Shown here: piece after piece, positions 55,188-63,880 of the stretch
Layout: the number at the start of each line of letters is the position of its first letter
Position numbering within the stretch: position 1 is the stretch's first letter
Source of the DNA: JAPPKS01 sp963667895
GTDB taxonomy: Bacteria; Poribacteria; WGA-4E; PCPOR2b
Assembly: GCA_965223985.1 (NCBI GenBank)
Contig: OZ245030.1
Span: 496,001 to 560,000, forward strand
Length of the DNA stretch: 64,000 nucleotides
Reading direction: 5' to 3'
Position numbers and translations under genes: made by a program
Notes under the pieces: generated by a model
The model's input: the letters and a program-made list of their open reading frames with translations, nothing else
Databases searched by the model: none
Told to the model about the DNA's origin: nothing

Positions 55188-55223
55188 GACATTGGGTATT
55201 TTTGAAACTTAGCACCCAATGTC
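55188..55223 (-). repeat. Inverted repeat straddling the ftsW stop
   Basis: Perfect 10-bp arms GACATTGGGT (55188-55197) and ACCCAATGTC (55214-55223), with a 16-nt loop containing the ftsW stop (55209-55211). Near-complete hairpin in the mRNA between ftsW and murG. It lacks a T-run, so it is not a typical terminator. Its arm encodes the last residues of FtsW (DIGC), which suggests it is part of inserted repeat DNA. Confidence 0.6.
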
Positions 55224-56582
55224 CAAAAAATATGGGTTTTCAAAGGGAAGCCGAGGAAATTTCGCGAATCTAAATTCTATTTCTTGTTCTTGTCTATCTC
55301 CTCTTTTTCTCTCCTTTCCCTTTCCCAATTTTCTCATTCCTAATCCTCCATTCATCCATTTCTTACTCTTCACTTCTTCCCCTCCATCCGCCCATTTTTT
55401 CTCCTCGTTTTCCTGCTCTCCTACTTCTTTACTCTCTATTCCACGTGAGATATTCAGCAAAATTCCAATACTAATTAAACTGACTAAAAGTGACGAACCT
55501 CCATAGCTGATAAAGGGCAAGGTGAGACCTTTTGTGGGCATCATACCTGTCACCACCCCGATATTGACAATTGTCTGGAAGCCGATGAGAATGGTAATTC
55601 CAAACGCAAGTAAACTAGCGAACCTATCTGTAACATGTAGCGCAATATGCATGCCACGCCAAATAAACAACATGAAGAGAGCAATAACACAAACGCCACC
55701 AATGAAGCCGAGTTCTTCACCGATAATCGTGAAGATAAAATCTGTATGCGGATATGGAAGATACCGTAAGTGGATGCTCTTACCAATCCCGTCGCCAAAT
55801 AAGCTGCCATGCGCTAGCGCACCTAACGACAGAGAAAGTTGATAATTTGTATCGTCAGGCGATTTCAGAGAATTTATAAAACCAAGAATTCGACCCATCT
55901 TATACGAATCGTGTTGAATCGAAGCGTAAACAAAAAAACAAGCGATTCCCGTCAGTAAGATAATCTGCGATGGACGAGCTCCTCCTACGAACAGAAGCGT
56001 AACAATCACTAACCCTAACAACACTGCCGATCCAAAATCAGGTTGTATGTATAAAAGCAGAAAAACAATCGAAAGAATGACGATGCTCGGAAGTACACCG
56101 TGGGTGAGGCTCTGAATTTTGTCACGTTTGCGGCTGAGAAAGTGGGCAACATAGATAACCATAGATAGCTTGATGAGTTCAACAGGCTGAAATTGAAACT
56201 TGCCGATTCGCACCCACCGACTAAATGCCTTACCTGTTCCCGAACTAACGTTATGCCCAAGGGGAGAAAAAACAAGCAACAATCCGAGAATGGAAAGAAG
56301 AAGAATATGTTTATTGTACCTCTCGAAGAACCTGAATGGGATGTACGAAGCCATGAACAAACCAATCAATCCAAGCGCACCGGCGATTAGTTGCGTCTTC
56401 AAATAGCGTAAGCTGTCTTGGTTATACGAATCATAGGCAAGCCTGTTGCTCGAACTGTAGACCATTACGAAGCCAATTGCGATTAAGCAGAAAGTGATGA
56501 AAAGCAGAAAGTGATCGATTCCTCCTTTTATTGGATAAGCGTCTTCCTGATTTGAAAGGAATTTGACTGATCGCCTATTCAA
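55209..56582 (-). CDS. ftsW: Peptidoglycan polymerase FtsW with low-complexity C-terminal extension
   Basis: 457 residues. SEDS-family glycosyltransferase of the divisome: about ten membrane helices, with IYVAHFLSRKRDKIQ, the QPDFGSAVLL motif (key Asp-containing loop), GEELGFIGG and LPFISYGGSSL. The conserved part ends near residue 385. The last about 70 residues are an unusual Lys/Glu/Gly-rich tail (EKKWADGGEEVKSKKWMNGG). It overlaps murD by 8 bp (56575-56582). The tail is discussed as a finding. Confidence 0.95.
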   Translation of the reverse strand: MNRRSVKFLSNQEDAYPIKGGIDHFLLFITFCLIAIGFVMVYSSSNRLAYDSYNQDSLRYLKTQLIAGALGLIGLFMASYIPFRFFERYNKHILLLSILGLLLVFSPLGHNVSSGTGKAFSRWVRIGKFQFQPVELIKLSMVIYVAHFLSRKRDKIQSLTHGVLPSIVILSIVFLLLYIQPDFGSAVLLGLVIVTLLFVGGARPSQIILLTGIACFFVYASIQHDSYKMGRILGFINSLKSPDDTNYQLSLSLGALAHGSLFGDGIGKSIHLRYLPYPHTDFIFTIIGEELGFIGGVCVIALFMLFIWRGMHIALHVTDRFASLLAFGITILIGFQTIVNIGVVTGMMPTKGLTLPFISYGGSSLLVSLISIGILLNISRGIESKEVGEQENEEKKWADGGEEVKSKKWMNGGLGMRKLGKGKERKRGDRQEQEIEFRFAKFPRLPFENPYFLDIGC

Positions 56583-57945
56583 GTCGATTCACAGCCTCCC
56601 GATACGCTTGTCCTCGCTCTTTATAGTCTACGTACATGTCAAAACTGGCGTTGGCAGGCGACAAAAGTACAACGTCACCTGGTGTTGCGTGCGTGTATGC
56701 AATCTTGACGGCTTCGTCCATTGTTGCAACATCCCACATAACGACTTGTGATGCAAGCACGTTTCGGATTATTTGCGTGTGTGAACCGAGTAGGATTAAT
56801 CCTTTGACCTTGGACTGAATAGGCTGAATTAACGGTGTATAGTCATTGCCTTTATCGTATCCACCCATAATCAACAAAATCGGATTAGATAACGATTCAA
56901 GCGCAGCTGCGACCGCGACAACATTTGTAGCTTTGGAATCGTTGATGAATTGGACGCCATTGATTGTGTTGACTGTCTCGAATGCATGTTCGAGCACGGG
57001 ATATGCCGCAGGTGAAAACCGGCGAATTGTGGATCGCATTTGAGGCGGTGTAATACCAAGAACCTCCCCAACGGCTACTGCAGCAAGGACATTTCGGAGA
57101 TTGTGGTTTCCAGCTAGCGGAATGTCTCGTTTAGTGAGGACACGATGTGACTCGCCGTCCCTATGTACAAAAACTTCATCGTTTCGTACATAGGTCCCCA
57201 AACCAGCAGGCGAGGAATTTGTCGTGAAGTAAACGGTTTTAGCCCGTGTCTCCGCAGCAAATGTTGCGATGACAGGGTCTTCTGCATTCAAAACAGTCCA
57301 ATCTTCCAATGTCTGATGCGCGCAAATCTTCAACTTTGCCGATCGATAGGCTTCCATCGTTCGATGTTGATCCAAGTGATCTCGTGAAAGATTCAGAATC
57401 ACACTCACTATCGGGTGAAATGACATTGTAGTTTCAAGCTGAAAACTGCTAGCTTCCACTACGACGAGATCCTCAGACGTGAAATCTTGAACTTCGCTCG
57501 ACAGAGGAATGCCGATGTTGCCGGCAACATGCACTTTGCGGAAGTTCCCATTTTTCAGTATCGAAGCAGTTAACACAGTTGTCGTCGACTTGCCTTTTGT
57601 TCCTGTGATAGCAACGATAGGCGCAGGACATACGCTCGCAGCGACTTCTAGTTCCCCAACGATGGAAATACCCTTTGAACGCGCTTCCTGCAAAATTGGG
57701 ATATCCAGCGGCACACCCGGCGAAACAACAACCATATCCACCTGATCGATGCAGCGCGAATCGTGTCCGCCGAGGATAAGTTCGATTGACCGATCCTTTA
57801 GTGCCTCTACCGTTGACCGAAGTTCTTGGACAGATTTTTTATCGGTGACACACACTTTTGCGCCAAGGTCGTCCAGCAGCTTGGCGGCGGCAACGCCGCT
57901 GCGCTGCATCCCAAAAACGGCAATCTGTTTCCCCGAAAAAGTCAT
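56575..57945 (-). CDS. murD: UDP-N-acetylmuramoyl-L-alanine-D-glutamate ligase
   Basis: 456 residues. MurD adds D-Glu to UDP-MurNAc-L-Ala. N-terminal VFGMQRSGVAAAKLL, ATP loop AITGTKGKSTTTVL, then NLSRDHLDQH and FINDSKATNVVAVAAAL, all typical. First gene of this dcw segment (murD-ftsW-murG-murC-ftsQ-ftsA); mraY, murE and murF are not immediately upstream. A promoter is proposed at 58023-58052. Confidence 0.97.
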   Translation of the reverse strand: MTFSGKQIAVFGMQRSGVAAAKLLDDLGAKVCVTDKKSVQELRSTVEALKDRSIELILGGHDSRCIDQVDMVVVSPGVPLDIPILQEARSKGISIVGELEVAASVCPAPIVAITGTKGKSTTTVLTASILKNGNFRKVHVAGNIGIPLSSEVQDFTSEDLVVVEASSFQLETTMSFHPIVSVILNLSRDHLDQHRTMEAYRSAKLKICAHQTLEDWTVLNAEDPVIATFAAETRAKTVYFTTNSSPAGLGTYVRNDEVFVHRDGESHRVLTKRDIPLAGNHNLRNVLAAVAVGEVLGITPPQMRSTIRRFSPAAYPVLEHAFETVNTINGVQFINDSKATNVVAVAAALESLSNPILLIMGGYDKGNDYTPLIQPIQSKVKGLILLGSHTQIIRNVLASQVVMWDVATMDEAVKIAYTHATPGDVVLLSPANASFDMYVDYKERGQAYREAVNRLE

Positions 57946-58465
57946 CTCAATTCAAATCCTACGTGTTACCCTATGACGTAAAACGGAGACTGTGAGAAAC
58001 TGCAAGACCAACAGTTTAACCTATTGTAACACGTTAGCAACTCGATTGTCTAGTGCTTTTACAGAGCTATTTCCCAACAAAACGAAATAGCGCTTTTTCG
58101 ACTGATTCGCGAGTGAAATGTATTGATGTATCAATGTCGATGATGTGCGATACGGAAGCCGGGTCGCTTATACAACTGCTCGGCGATGCTGCAAGTAACG
58201 GCTTTCAGAATCGAGGCCCTTGTCCCGGAATAAGCAGGTGCGTCATCAGCTAGGTAGTCCACTCACATCGGCTCCAAACCCACCTATACAACAGGATGAA
58301 AAAGACAGTCTTCAACCGGTTGCTGTTGAACGTCCGTGCACCATCAAAGTCATGGTTGTCACACCACTGAGCACGGAGATTAATCCAGAACTTTTCGAAG
58401 GTGTTCATAAACTCATTAAGCGTGGTGATTTTCTCCTACATAGTCAACTCATCTGCCTTTGATTG
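57946..58465. other. Gap upstream of murD with protein-like remnants
   Basis: 520 bp. On the minus strand there are a short frame of 52 codons starting near 58410 (MNTFEKFWINLRAQWC...) and, nearer murD, fragments in two frames (RASILKAVTCSIAEQLY, then TSIHFTRESVEKALFRFVGK ending near 58065). They look protein-like but belong to no family I know; perhaps a decayed gene or mobile-element scar. The murD promoter lies at the murD side. Confidence 0.3.
58023..58052 (-). promoter_or_regulatory. Probable promoter of the murD-led dcw operon
   Basis: Minus-strand TAGACA (58052-58047) and TACAAT (58028-58023), each five of six consensus bases, spacer 18 bp, 78 bp upstream of the murD ATG. No other comparable pair was found in the gap. 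Confidence 0.5.
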
Positions 58466-61144
58466 CTAATTCGTTGAGCCAACCATCTGAACCGAATTGG
58501 GGCATAGCTCCATAATGGACATGTGCTCCTTGGCGGGATCAAACTGCTCTAAGCTCGTAAAGGTTGTCACGGCGTTCGGGAAAAGTCTCTCTGCCATTCT
58601 TCGAAGGAGACGAGCATTTATCCAATCCACTGCAGAACCCTCATACTTGGCTGGTCCCTTGAATCCACTTCGATAGAGAGGACGCCCGGTCTTACCAGAC
58701 ACACGCGGAGGAACATGGTGATAGTCCGAAATCTCTTTCACTAGGAGGTCAATAATCTCTAGTACCCCCTGCGGGTGGAGCAGTTGAAGAATCTGTAATC
58801 CGCCTTCAATCGCGCGATTGGAAAGGTGCATCCATACATTATGGGGATACTCCGCCAAGATTTCCTGCAGGACTTTCCCTTGGTCGGGAATTTCTGGAGT
58901 CTCAATGAAACGCAGGTCCACCAAAGATGGGATGGCAACGTAGCGTTCCTCTAACTTGAATCCATTCCAGAGGTCCGACCAGAAGTGATAGTACTGACGG
59001 TCCCCTTCCTCCGGGCCAAGCTTATTCCGAAAATCCAACTGATAGTGAGTCAGAAACTCCTTCACTTCCCCATCACGCTTTGAAAGCTCTTGGAGATCTG
59101 CTGCCAATCTCTGTCGATTCAGATTATACTTTTCCACTAATGCCTCTAATGTTTCTGCTGGTAGATAGAGGCGAGCCTCAATCCGATAGTGATGTCCGTC
59201 TATCTGTGCTACTTTATCCGTTGGAACGTTATCTGTAACGTTGGTTGAATGAACTCGCAGGATGCGACCGGCATAGGGGCTCAGTATCTGCAAAGGAGCT
59301 TCAGCGTGTAGGAGCAGATACGCAAGTTGTATCCCGTTCCGCACCTTTCCCAATTCTGCTTCTGCTTCTGACAGCACCGATTTTGAAAAATCAGCCAGAA
59401 CATACCTCATCTGCTTCAACAACCGCTCGATTCCTTGTGAACGCGCAAGTTTACCCAACATTTCAATAAAGATGCGAGCACGTTCCACACTGGCAATACC
59501 AATCTCCACGTAGACGTACTCATCTCCGGTATCGCCGATTACTTCAAGTTGATTCAAGAATTTCTCAGCGGTGTAACGAGTCAACGCCTCGTTCATATCT
59601 GGTGACCCGTGTATGGAATCGCGATAGTCCCGATCATGCGCCGTCATGAAGGGGGTTTTATTTTGCCAGAAGGCATCATTGAATTGCCAGACAAGACTCC
59701 TAGTATAGGGAACATATTCGCCAATCACCACACCGTTGGCGCTCTCTGTCTCTCCGTGCGCCACCCGTTTTAACATCCTTCGGATTGCTTTTGCTAGTGC
59801 TTCTGTCGATGTGTGCTGGCGCAGATCAATCGCCAGTTCCCATTCCCTTGTGGGGATGACCTCATCCGCTGCTTTCTTCACAAAGGGACGAAATGCGATG
59901 GGAGCTCGAAAATGGTGCTTGTAAGCAATCCTGTTCCAGTAAGTTCTAAAACGGCCCGGCCGCCATTCAGCTGGCAGTTCCCCTAACGTATTTTTCAGGG
60001 CTTCCAATGCATCGCCAAACTCCTCGACGTAACCTGGATCGACGAGCCCCGGCTCGTGAACGACTACAGCGCCCATCCCTTGCAAACGTGGGATGAGTTG
60101 TTCAATATCTTCCCGAGCCCGATCCGCTGGTGCCAGTTTCGCTCCCGCAAGAATCTTCTCAATGTCGCGCGAAGCCTGAATTGGCATGAGATGTATCCCG
60201 GCAACATCGGGAAGTTCACAAATTTTCTGTATGAGTTCGACAGTCCAATTCCCACGGAATGTGCGGAAAGCTTCTTTGCCAGCTGCTTCCGCCTGCTTAA
60301 ATTGTTCGAGGAGGGCGTGTGCCCCCTGATTCCGTTGGCTGATGCCGACCAGCAAGAACCAGAAGCGAAGCGCCTTTACCGAGGCGATTATTGGCAGCCC
60401 CACCACGATTGGGATCTGTTGTGTTAAACCGCGTTCAAACGCTAGATGCCACCATTTGGCGAATAGCTCCCAGAGCAGGGGCGGCTGAGTCAGAATCGCT
60501 TCAGCCCTAGCGTCTAACTTCTGCTGCAACCGATCCACGCTATCTGTCACGGATCTCCCCGCAAAGGGGTTTTCCACCGCCCAAATCGATAAATCAGATG
60601 GAAGTTGGCCCGCTCCACGCATAAGGTGGAGGAGCGATAGTATCCTGAACGAGTTCATCGGTAAGATCCGTGATGCGCCAGGAACCTTGCGGATGGGGTG
60701 CCCCCCCGAAACCACTAGAATGCCCTTTGCCCCACTGTCGATAGCGCGGGTAATTCGATCCACCACTGTCCTGCACCTCCGAGCGTTGGCTGCAATCGTG
60801 AAGATTGGTTCTGGGGTATCTCCCAGAACCGTCAAATTATCCATTTTCCCAGCAAAGCGGGGAAAATCCACGACAGTAATCGCGTCTACCCATCCCGTCC
60901 GCACTAGACGCTGATAGCGCTTCAACTGCTTCTGGAAGTTTGGGTCATCGAGTACTTTTGGCGGTTGGAGTTCCACCGTAATCACGAACTGACCTTCTGC
61001 GAGGCGGCGCGCTGCTGGCAGTGCCGTCAAATGAAGCGACTCTGTTGAGCAATTCTCGTCGTCAGCCAGCCTCTGGGATGATGCTGTCGGTTCGGAAGGT
61101 GCCATTTCTACTCCTTCCACGGGAGGATTCATGTCATTCTGCAC
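58466..61144 (-). CDS. MTHFR-like TIM-barrel protein with a large unrecognised C-terminal region
   Basis: 892 residues. Residues about 45-340 look like the methylenetetrahydrofolate-reductase fold: FVITVELQPPKVLDDP, VDAITVVDFPRFAG, a GILVVSGGHP strand, then EAILTQPPLLWELFAKW and PIVVGLPIIASVKALRFW. Classic MTHFR has about 300 residues; here another about 550 follow, containing GEYVPYTRSLVWQFNDAFW, GDEYVYVEIGIASVERARIF and HHVPPRVSGKTGRPLYRSGF, which I do not recognise. The first about 40 residues are Ser/Thr/Pro-rich. Possibly a folate or corrinoid-linked C1 enzyme; catalytic residues are not certain. It is not obviously coupled to neighbours. Confidence 0.7.
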   Translation of the reverse strand: MQNDMNPPVEGVEMAPSEPTASSQRLADDENCSTESLHLTALPAARRLAEGQFVITVELQPPKVLDDPNFQKQLKRYQRLVRTGWVDAITVVDFPRFAGKMDNLTVLGDTPEPIFTIAANARRCRTVVDRITRAIDSGAKGILVVSGGHPIRKVPGASRILPMNSFRILSLLHLMRGAGQLPSDLSIWAVENPFAGRSVTDSVDRLQQKLDARAEAILTQPPLLWELFAKWWHLAFERGLTQQIPIVVGLPIIASVKALRFWFLLVGISQRNQGAHALLEQFKQAEAAGKEAFRTFRGNWTVELIQKICELPDVAGIHLMPIQASRDIEKILAGAKLAPADRAREDIEQLIPRLQGMGAVVVHEPGLVDPGYVEEFGDALEALKNTLGELPAEWRPGRFRTYWNRIAYKHHFRAPIAFRPFVKKAADEVIPTREWELAIDLRQHTSTEALAKAIRRMLKRVAHGETESANGVVIGEYVPYTRSLVWQFNDAFWQNKTPFMTAHDRDYRDSIHGSPDMNEALTRYTAEKFLNQLEVIGDTGDEYVYVEIGIASVERARIFIEMLGKLARSQGIERLLKQMRYVLADFSKSVLSEAEAELGKVRNGIQLAYLLLHAEAPLQILSPYAGRILRVHSTNVTDNVPTDKVAQIDGHHYRIEARLYLPAETLEALVEKYNLNRQRLAADLQELSKRDGEVKEFLTHYQLDFRNKLGPEEGDRQYYHFWSDLWNGFKLEERYVAIPSLVDLRFIETPEIPDQGKVLQEILAEYPHNVWMHLSNRAIEGGLQILQLLHPQGVLEIIDLLVKEISDYHHVPPRVSGKTGRPLYRSGFKGPAKYEGSAVDWINARLLRRMAERLFPNAVTTFTSLEQFDPAKEHMSIMELCPNSVQMVGSTN

Positions 61145-61374
61145 TATTCGTTCTCCCTTTCTTTAAGTAGGGATACCAATGAGCCTGTTCCGATTATTCG
61201 GTTTCAACAGGTTTCGCACGAATATCTGACATACAATGTACCACTGTTACCGCTGATGTCAGGTTTGGGTTGAGATTGCCATCCTAAAGGGCCATCGTCG
61301 GGCTTCTGTTTTTGCATCCATCTCTGGATTAAGAATAAACAGCATTATCAAGCAAATTTGGTGTCACATGCAAG

Positions 61375-63033
61375 TCACTCGAATGTCCGGTGATTCAGAA
61401 ACGTCTTTCCATTTGCTTCGATTTCCACGCATGGAATCGTTTCTGTGCGCACATATCTGCCGCCATCGTCCAGAAAGGAGAGTGTAACGTTGTGCGTTCC
61501 CGCGGGAAGCGACATTCGCACGAGAAATATCTGGTTCGGAAGTGTTTCCCAGGAGCGGGTGTCCGCACGCTCCGTGGCGACGTTGAAGAAATTGACGAGG
61601 TCACCAAGGAGATCCCCCTTATTTTCTGCGCGGCGAAAGGCAAGGTATTTTAGAATCGCGCGCACGACCGTTCGAAGCAGAATCGTCTTCTGATCGGAAG
61701 CGAACGTTGCAAGCGCAGCACCCTCAACATCTTCGACCAGCACACCAATAGCCTGAATGTCCGTTGCCTCCAATTCGATATTGAAGGTTTCACGCTGTTC
61801 ACTTTCAACCCTGACCTCATCAAGTCCTGCTCTGCTGGTATGTTGATGAAACTGGGATTCGATAGGAGTCTCAATTCTATCGGATATAGATTGGTGGGAT
61901 ACAGGCTCAATTTCTAATTTGACTCCCACCAATCGGGGGCGATTCGATATATAGACCGGAATTTCCACCCGCAACAGATATTCGAGCTCTAGCTTCTCAT
62001 AACGGAGGTTGCGACGTCGTACGACCGTGTCCGCGAATTCCCAGATTTTCTCGTCGTTTTCTTCCTCCCTCTTTTCTTCGCTTACGAACGAGTCTGTCTT
62101 AAAGATGGGAAAAAAGAGGTTTTCCTTGGTCTTAGGTGGAACAAAACCACTTTCGTAGATGAAGATGAGTTCACCAAAACCGGGAGCGGGCAGAGGAGGT
62201 TCTCCATAAAACTCCGCGTAACGCTCCGCATCTTCATTGAATCCCAAAAACCGTGCGAGCCGAGCAAGTGAATGTCCGATGTCTTCAGGGAGTGAAACGC
62301 CAAGTTGTTCCGCGTAACGCTGATACCCCGCCTCCGCCCAATGATAGGCAATGTATGCGTTATTCCAGTCTTTTTCCCATTCGTAGAGAATGCCCGAAAG
62401 ATAGGCGACGAACGCTGCACCTGCAAAATTGTAGGTTGCATCTTCATCGGCGTAGTATTGGAGAAGTTGCCCTGCGCGCCGACATTCCACCAAGGCATCG
62501 TCTGGAAGATTCAGATAGACGTAGTTGAGGGCGCGGTAGTAGTGGATAAGCAGCCTTTCGTAGCGTGTGCCTGGATATGGACGAACAGCATCTGAGGTCA
62601 GAAGTGATGCAATTTCCCGCGAAATTCTTTTCGTGTAAAGATCTTCAGCGATTATCTCCGCGCGCTCAAACACCTGATTGCTTTCCTCAAAGCGATTAGC
62701 GTAGTGGGCGATGAGACCTCGCTCAAATAGATAGGGGAGCTTTCTTTTTTTCGAATTTTCTTCATCGAGATGCGCTAATGCGGTTTCAAATTCTCCTCGC
62801 TCAATTGCGAGTCGTACTTCGTGCATACTGTAGCCGCTGCATCCGATTAAAGCTGGCAGAATAAGCGAGAAACCCACTCTCCATTTGAAAAATTGTTGGT
62901 ATAAGTGTGTCGTCAACAGACGATAGAGGAAAGGTCTATTTTGGCGAGGTTTAACCGACAATTGTAACGATAGAAACAAGGTGCCAATTCGCCGGCTTAA
63001 AGAGGCTGTGTGGGGAAAGAATTGCGTCGGCAT
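61375..63033 (-). CDS. COG3014-like TPR lipoprotein
   Basis: 552 residues from the longest start. A lipobox (LIGC, Cys at 65) suggests that translation really begins near residue 40 at a TTG, giving a standard lipoprotein signal. Residues 70-260 carry TPR-like helices (YRALNYVYLNLPDDALVECR, AYIAYHWAEAGYQRYAEQLG). The C-terminal half is a beta-rich domain, as in the COG3014 family. It lies 3 bp downstream of lpoB-like gene, the usual partner of this family, so a role with cell-wall synthesis at the outer membrane is plausible. Confidence 0.72.
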   Translation of the reverse strand: MPTQFFPHTASLSRRIGTLFLSLQLSVKPRQNRPFLYRLLTTHLYQQFFKWRVGFSLILPALIGCSGYSMHEVRLAIERGEFETALAHLDEENSKKRKLPYLFERGLIAHYANRFEESNQVFERAEIIAEDLYTKRISREIASLLTSDAVRPYPGTRYERLLIHYYRALNYVYLNLPDDALVECRRAGQLLQYYADEDATYNFAGAAFVAYLSGILYEWEKDWNNAYIAYHWAEAGYQRYAEQLGVSLPEDIGHSLARLARFLGFNEDAERYAEFYGEPPLPAPGFGELIFIYESGFVPPKTKENLFFPIFKTDSFVSEEKREEENDEKIWEFADTVVRRRNLRYEKLELEYLLRVEIPVYISNRPRLVGVKLEIEPVSHQSISDRIETPIESQFHQHTSRAGLDEVRVESEQRETFNIELEATDIQAIGVLVEDVEGAALATFASDQKTILLRTVVRAILKYLAFRRAENKGDLLGDLVNFFNVATERADTRSWETLPNQIFLVRMSLPAGTHNVTLSFLDDGGRYVRTETIPCVEIEANGKTFLNHRTFE

Positions 63034-63036
63034 GCA

Positions 63037-63657
63037 CTAGAAGACAGCCTTCTTACGTTCGATGAGTTTCTTAATTTTCTTCTGTCCCAACCAAACCTTC
63101 TGGTTTGTCTCGATATTCGTGAGGTTGAGATCCGCTTGGTAATAGGTGACCTGTGTTCCACCCTCTCGATCTTGGATGGTGTTGATTTCACCGGTCATCA
63201 TGTAGTCTGCTCCCTGCTCACGTCCCATCCCCTTGATAGTTTCGACACTTGCGAACTCCCTCTGATCTTCCTTTTCGGCGCGAAGTTCACCCCGTTCTTC
63301 TGCACTAGCGACGACGGCAACTCGACCCGAATTTATGATAGCACGTTCAATATCGTTGATAAATGTATTAATCGCGATGTGTTCCATGCTCTTGTTACGA
63401 ATCGCTCCAACGATGACGATAGGCTTCACGCCTCTGGAGTGGGTCATGTGATTCGTGATCCATGGGTGATTCAGACAGTCCAGAATTATCGCCTCGGAAA
63501 CCTCACGGGAATCCGTATCGTTCCATCGCCCTGATAGGTCAATCGTGGTGTCCGCTTCAATGCGCTCTACATTTTTTTGGGAACTGCACCCGGGAACGGC
63601 AATTATCAGAACAAGGAAACAAACCCCTGACAAATAGTGTTTCGCTATCTTTTTCAT
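63037..63657 (-). CDS. LpoB-like penicillin-binding protein activator
   Basis: 206 residues. Lipoprotein signal with lipobox VPGC (Cys 24). The core resembles LpoB, the outer-membrane lipoprotein that activates PBP1b: NHPWITNHM, GVKPIVIVGAIRNKSMEHIA, INTFINDIERAIINSGRVAV, GADYMMTGEI. Followed after 3 bp by the COG3014-like gene, a recurrent arrangement. An operator-like palindrome lies 62 bp upstream. Confidence 0.82.
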   Translation of the reverse strand: MKKIAKHYLSGVCFLVLIIAVPGCSSQKNVERIEADTTIDLSGRWNDTDSREVSEAIILDCLNHPWITNHMTHSRGVKPIVIVGAIRNKSMEHIAINTFINDIERAIINSGRVAVVASAEERGELRAEKEDQREFASVETIKGMGREQGADYMMTGEINTIQDREGGTQVTYYQADLNLTNIETNQKVWLGQKKIKKLIERKKAVF

Positions 63658-63718
63658 AATATCTTCCTAAATTTCTTATGGATTCACTCCGATTGTACGG
63701 TTGTAGGAATGTCTTCAA

Positions 63719-63737
63719 TCTATGCAATTTGCATAGA
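63719..63737. promoter_or_regulatory. Operator-like palindrome upstream of the lpoB-like gene
   Basis: Perfect 9-bp inverted arms TCTATGCAA / TTGCATAGA with a single-base centre, 62 bp upstream of the lpoB-like ATG, in a gene-free spacer of 223 bp. Its size and symmetry suit a dimeric repressor or activator site. The regulator is unknown; possible -35/-10 hexamers around it are weak. Confidence 0.45.
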
Positions 63738-63880
63738 CCGTAGCGGTTCTATAAGGATAAATCTCGCTACAAAGTATCATTTGCATCTAACATCTCCACT
63801 GCATCGGCATCTCGTGCAATCTACGCTGAATTTCAGACGACAGCGTCTCGTTCGTATGATCAGACTTCTCCTAACTCTAG

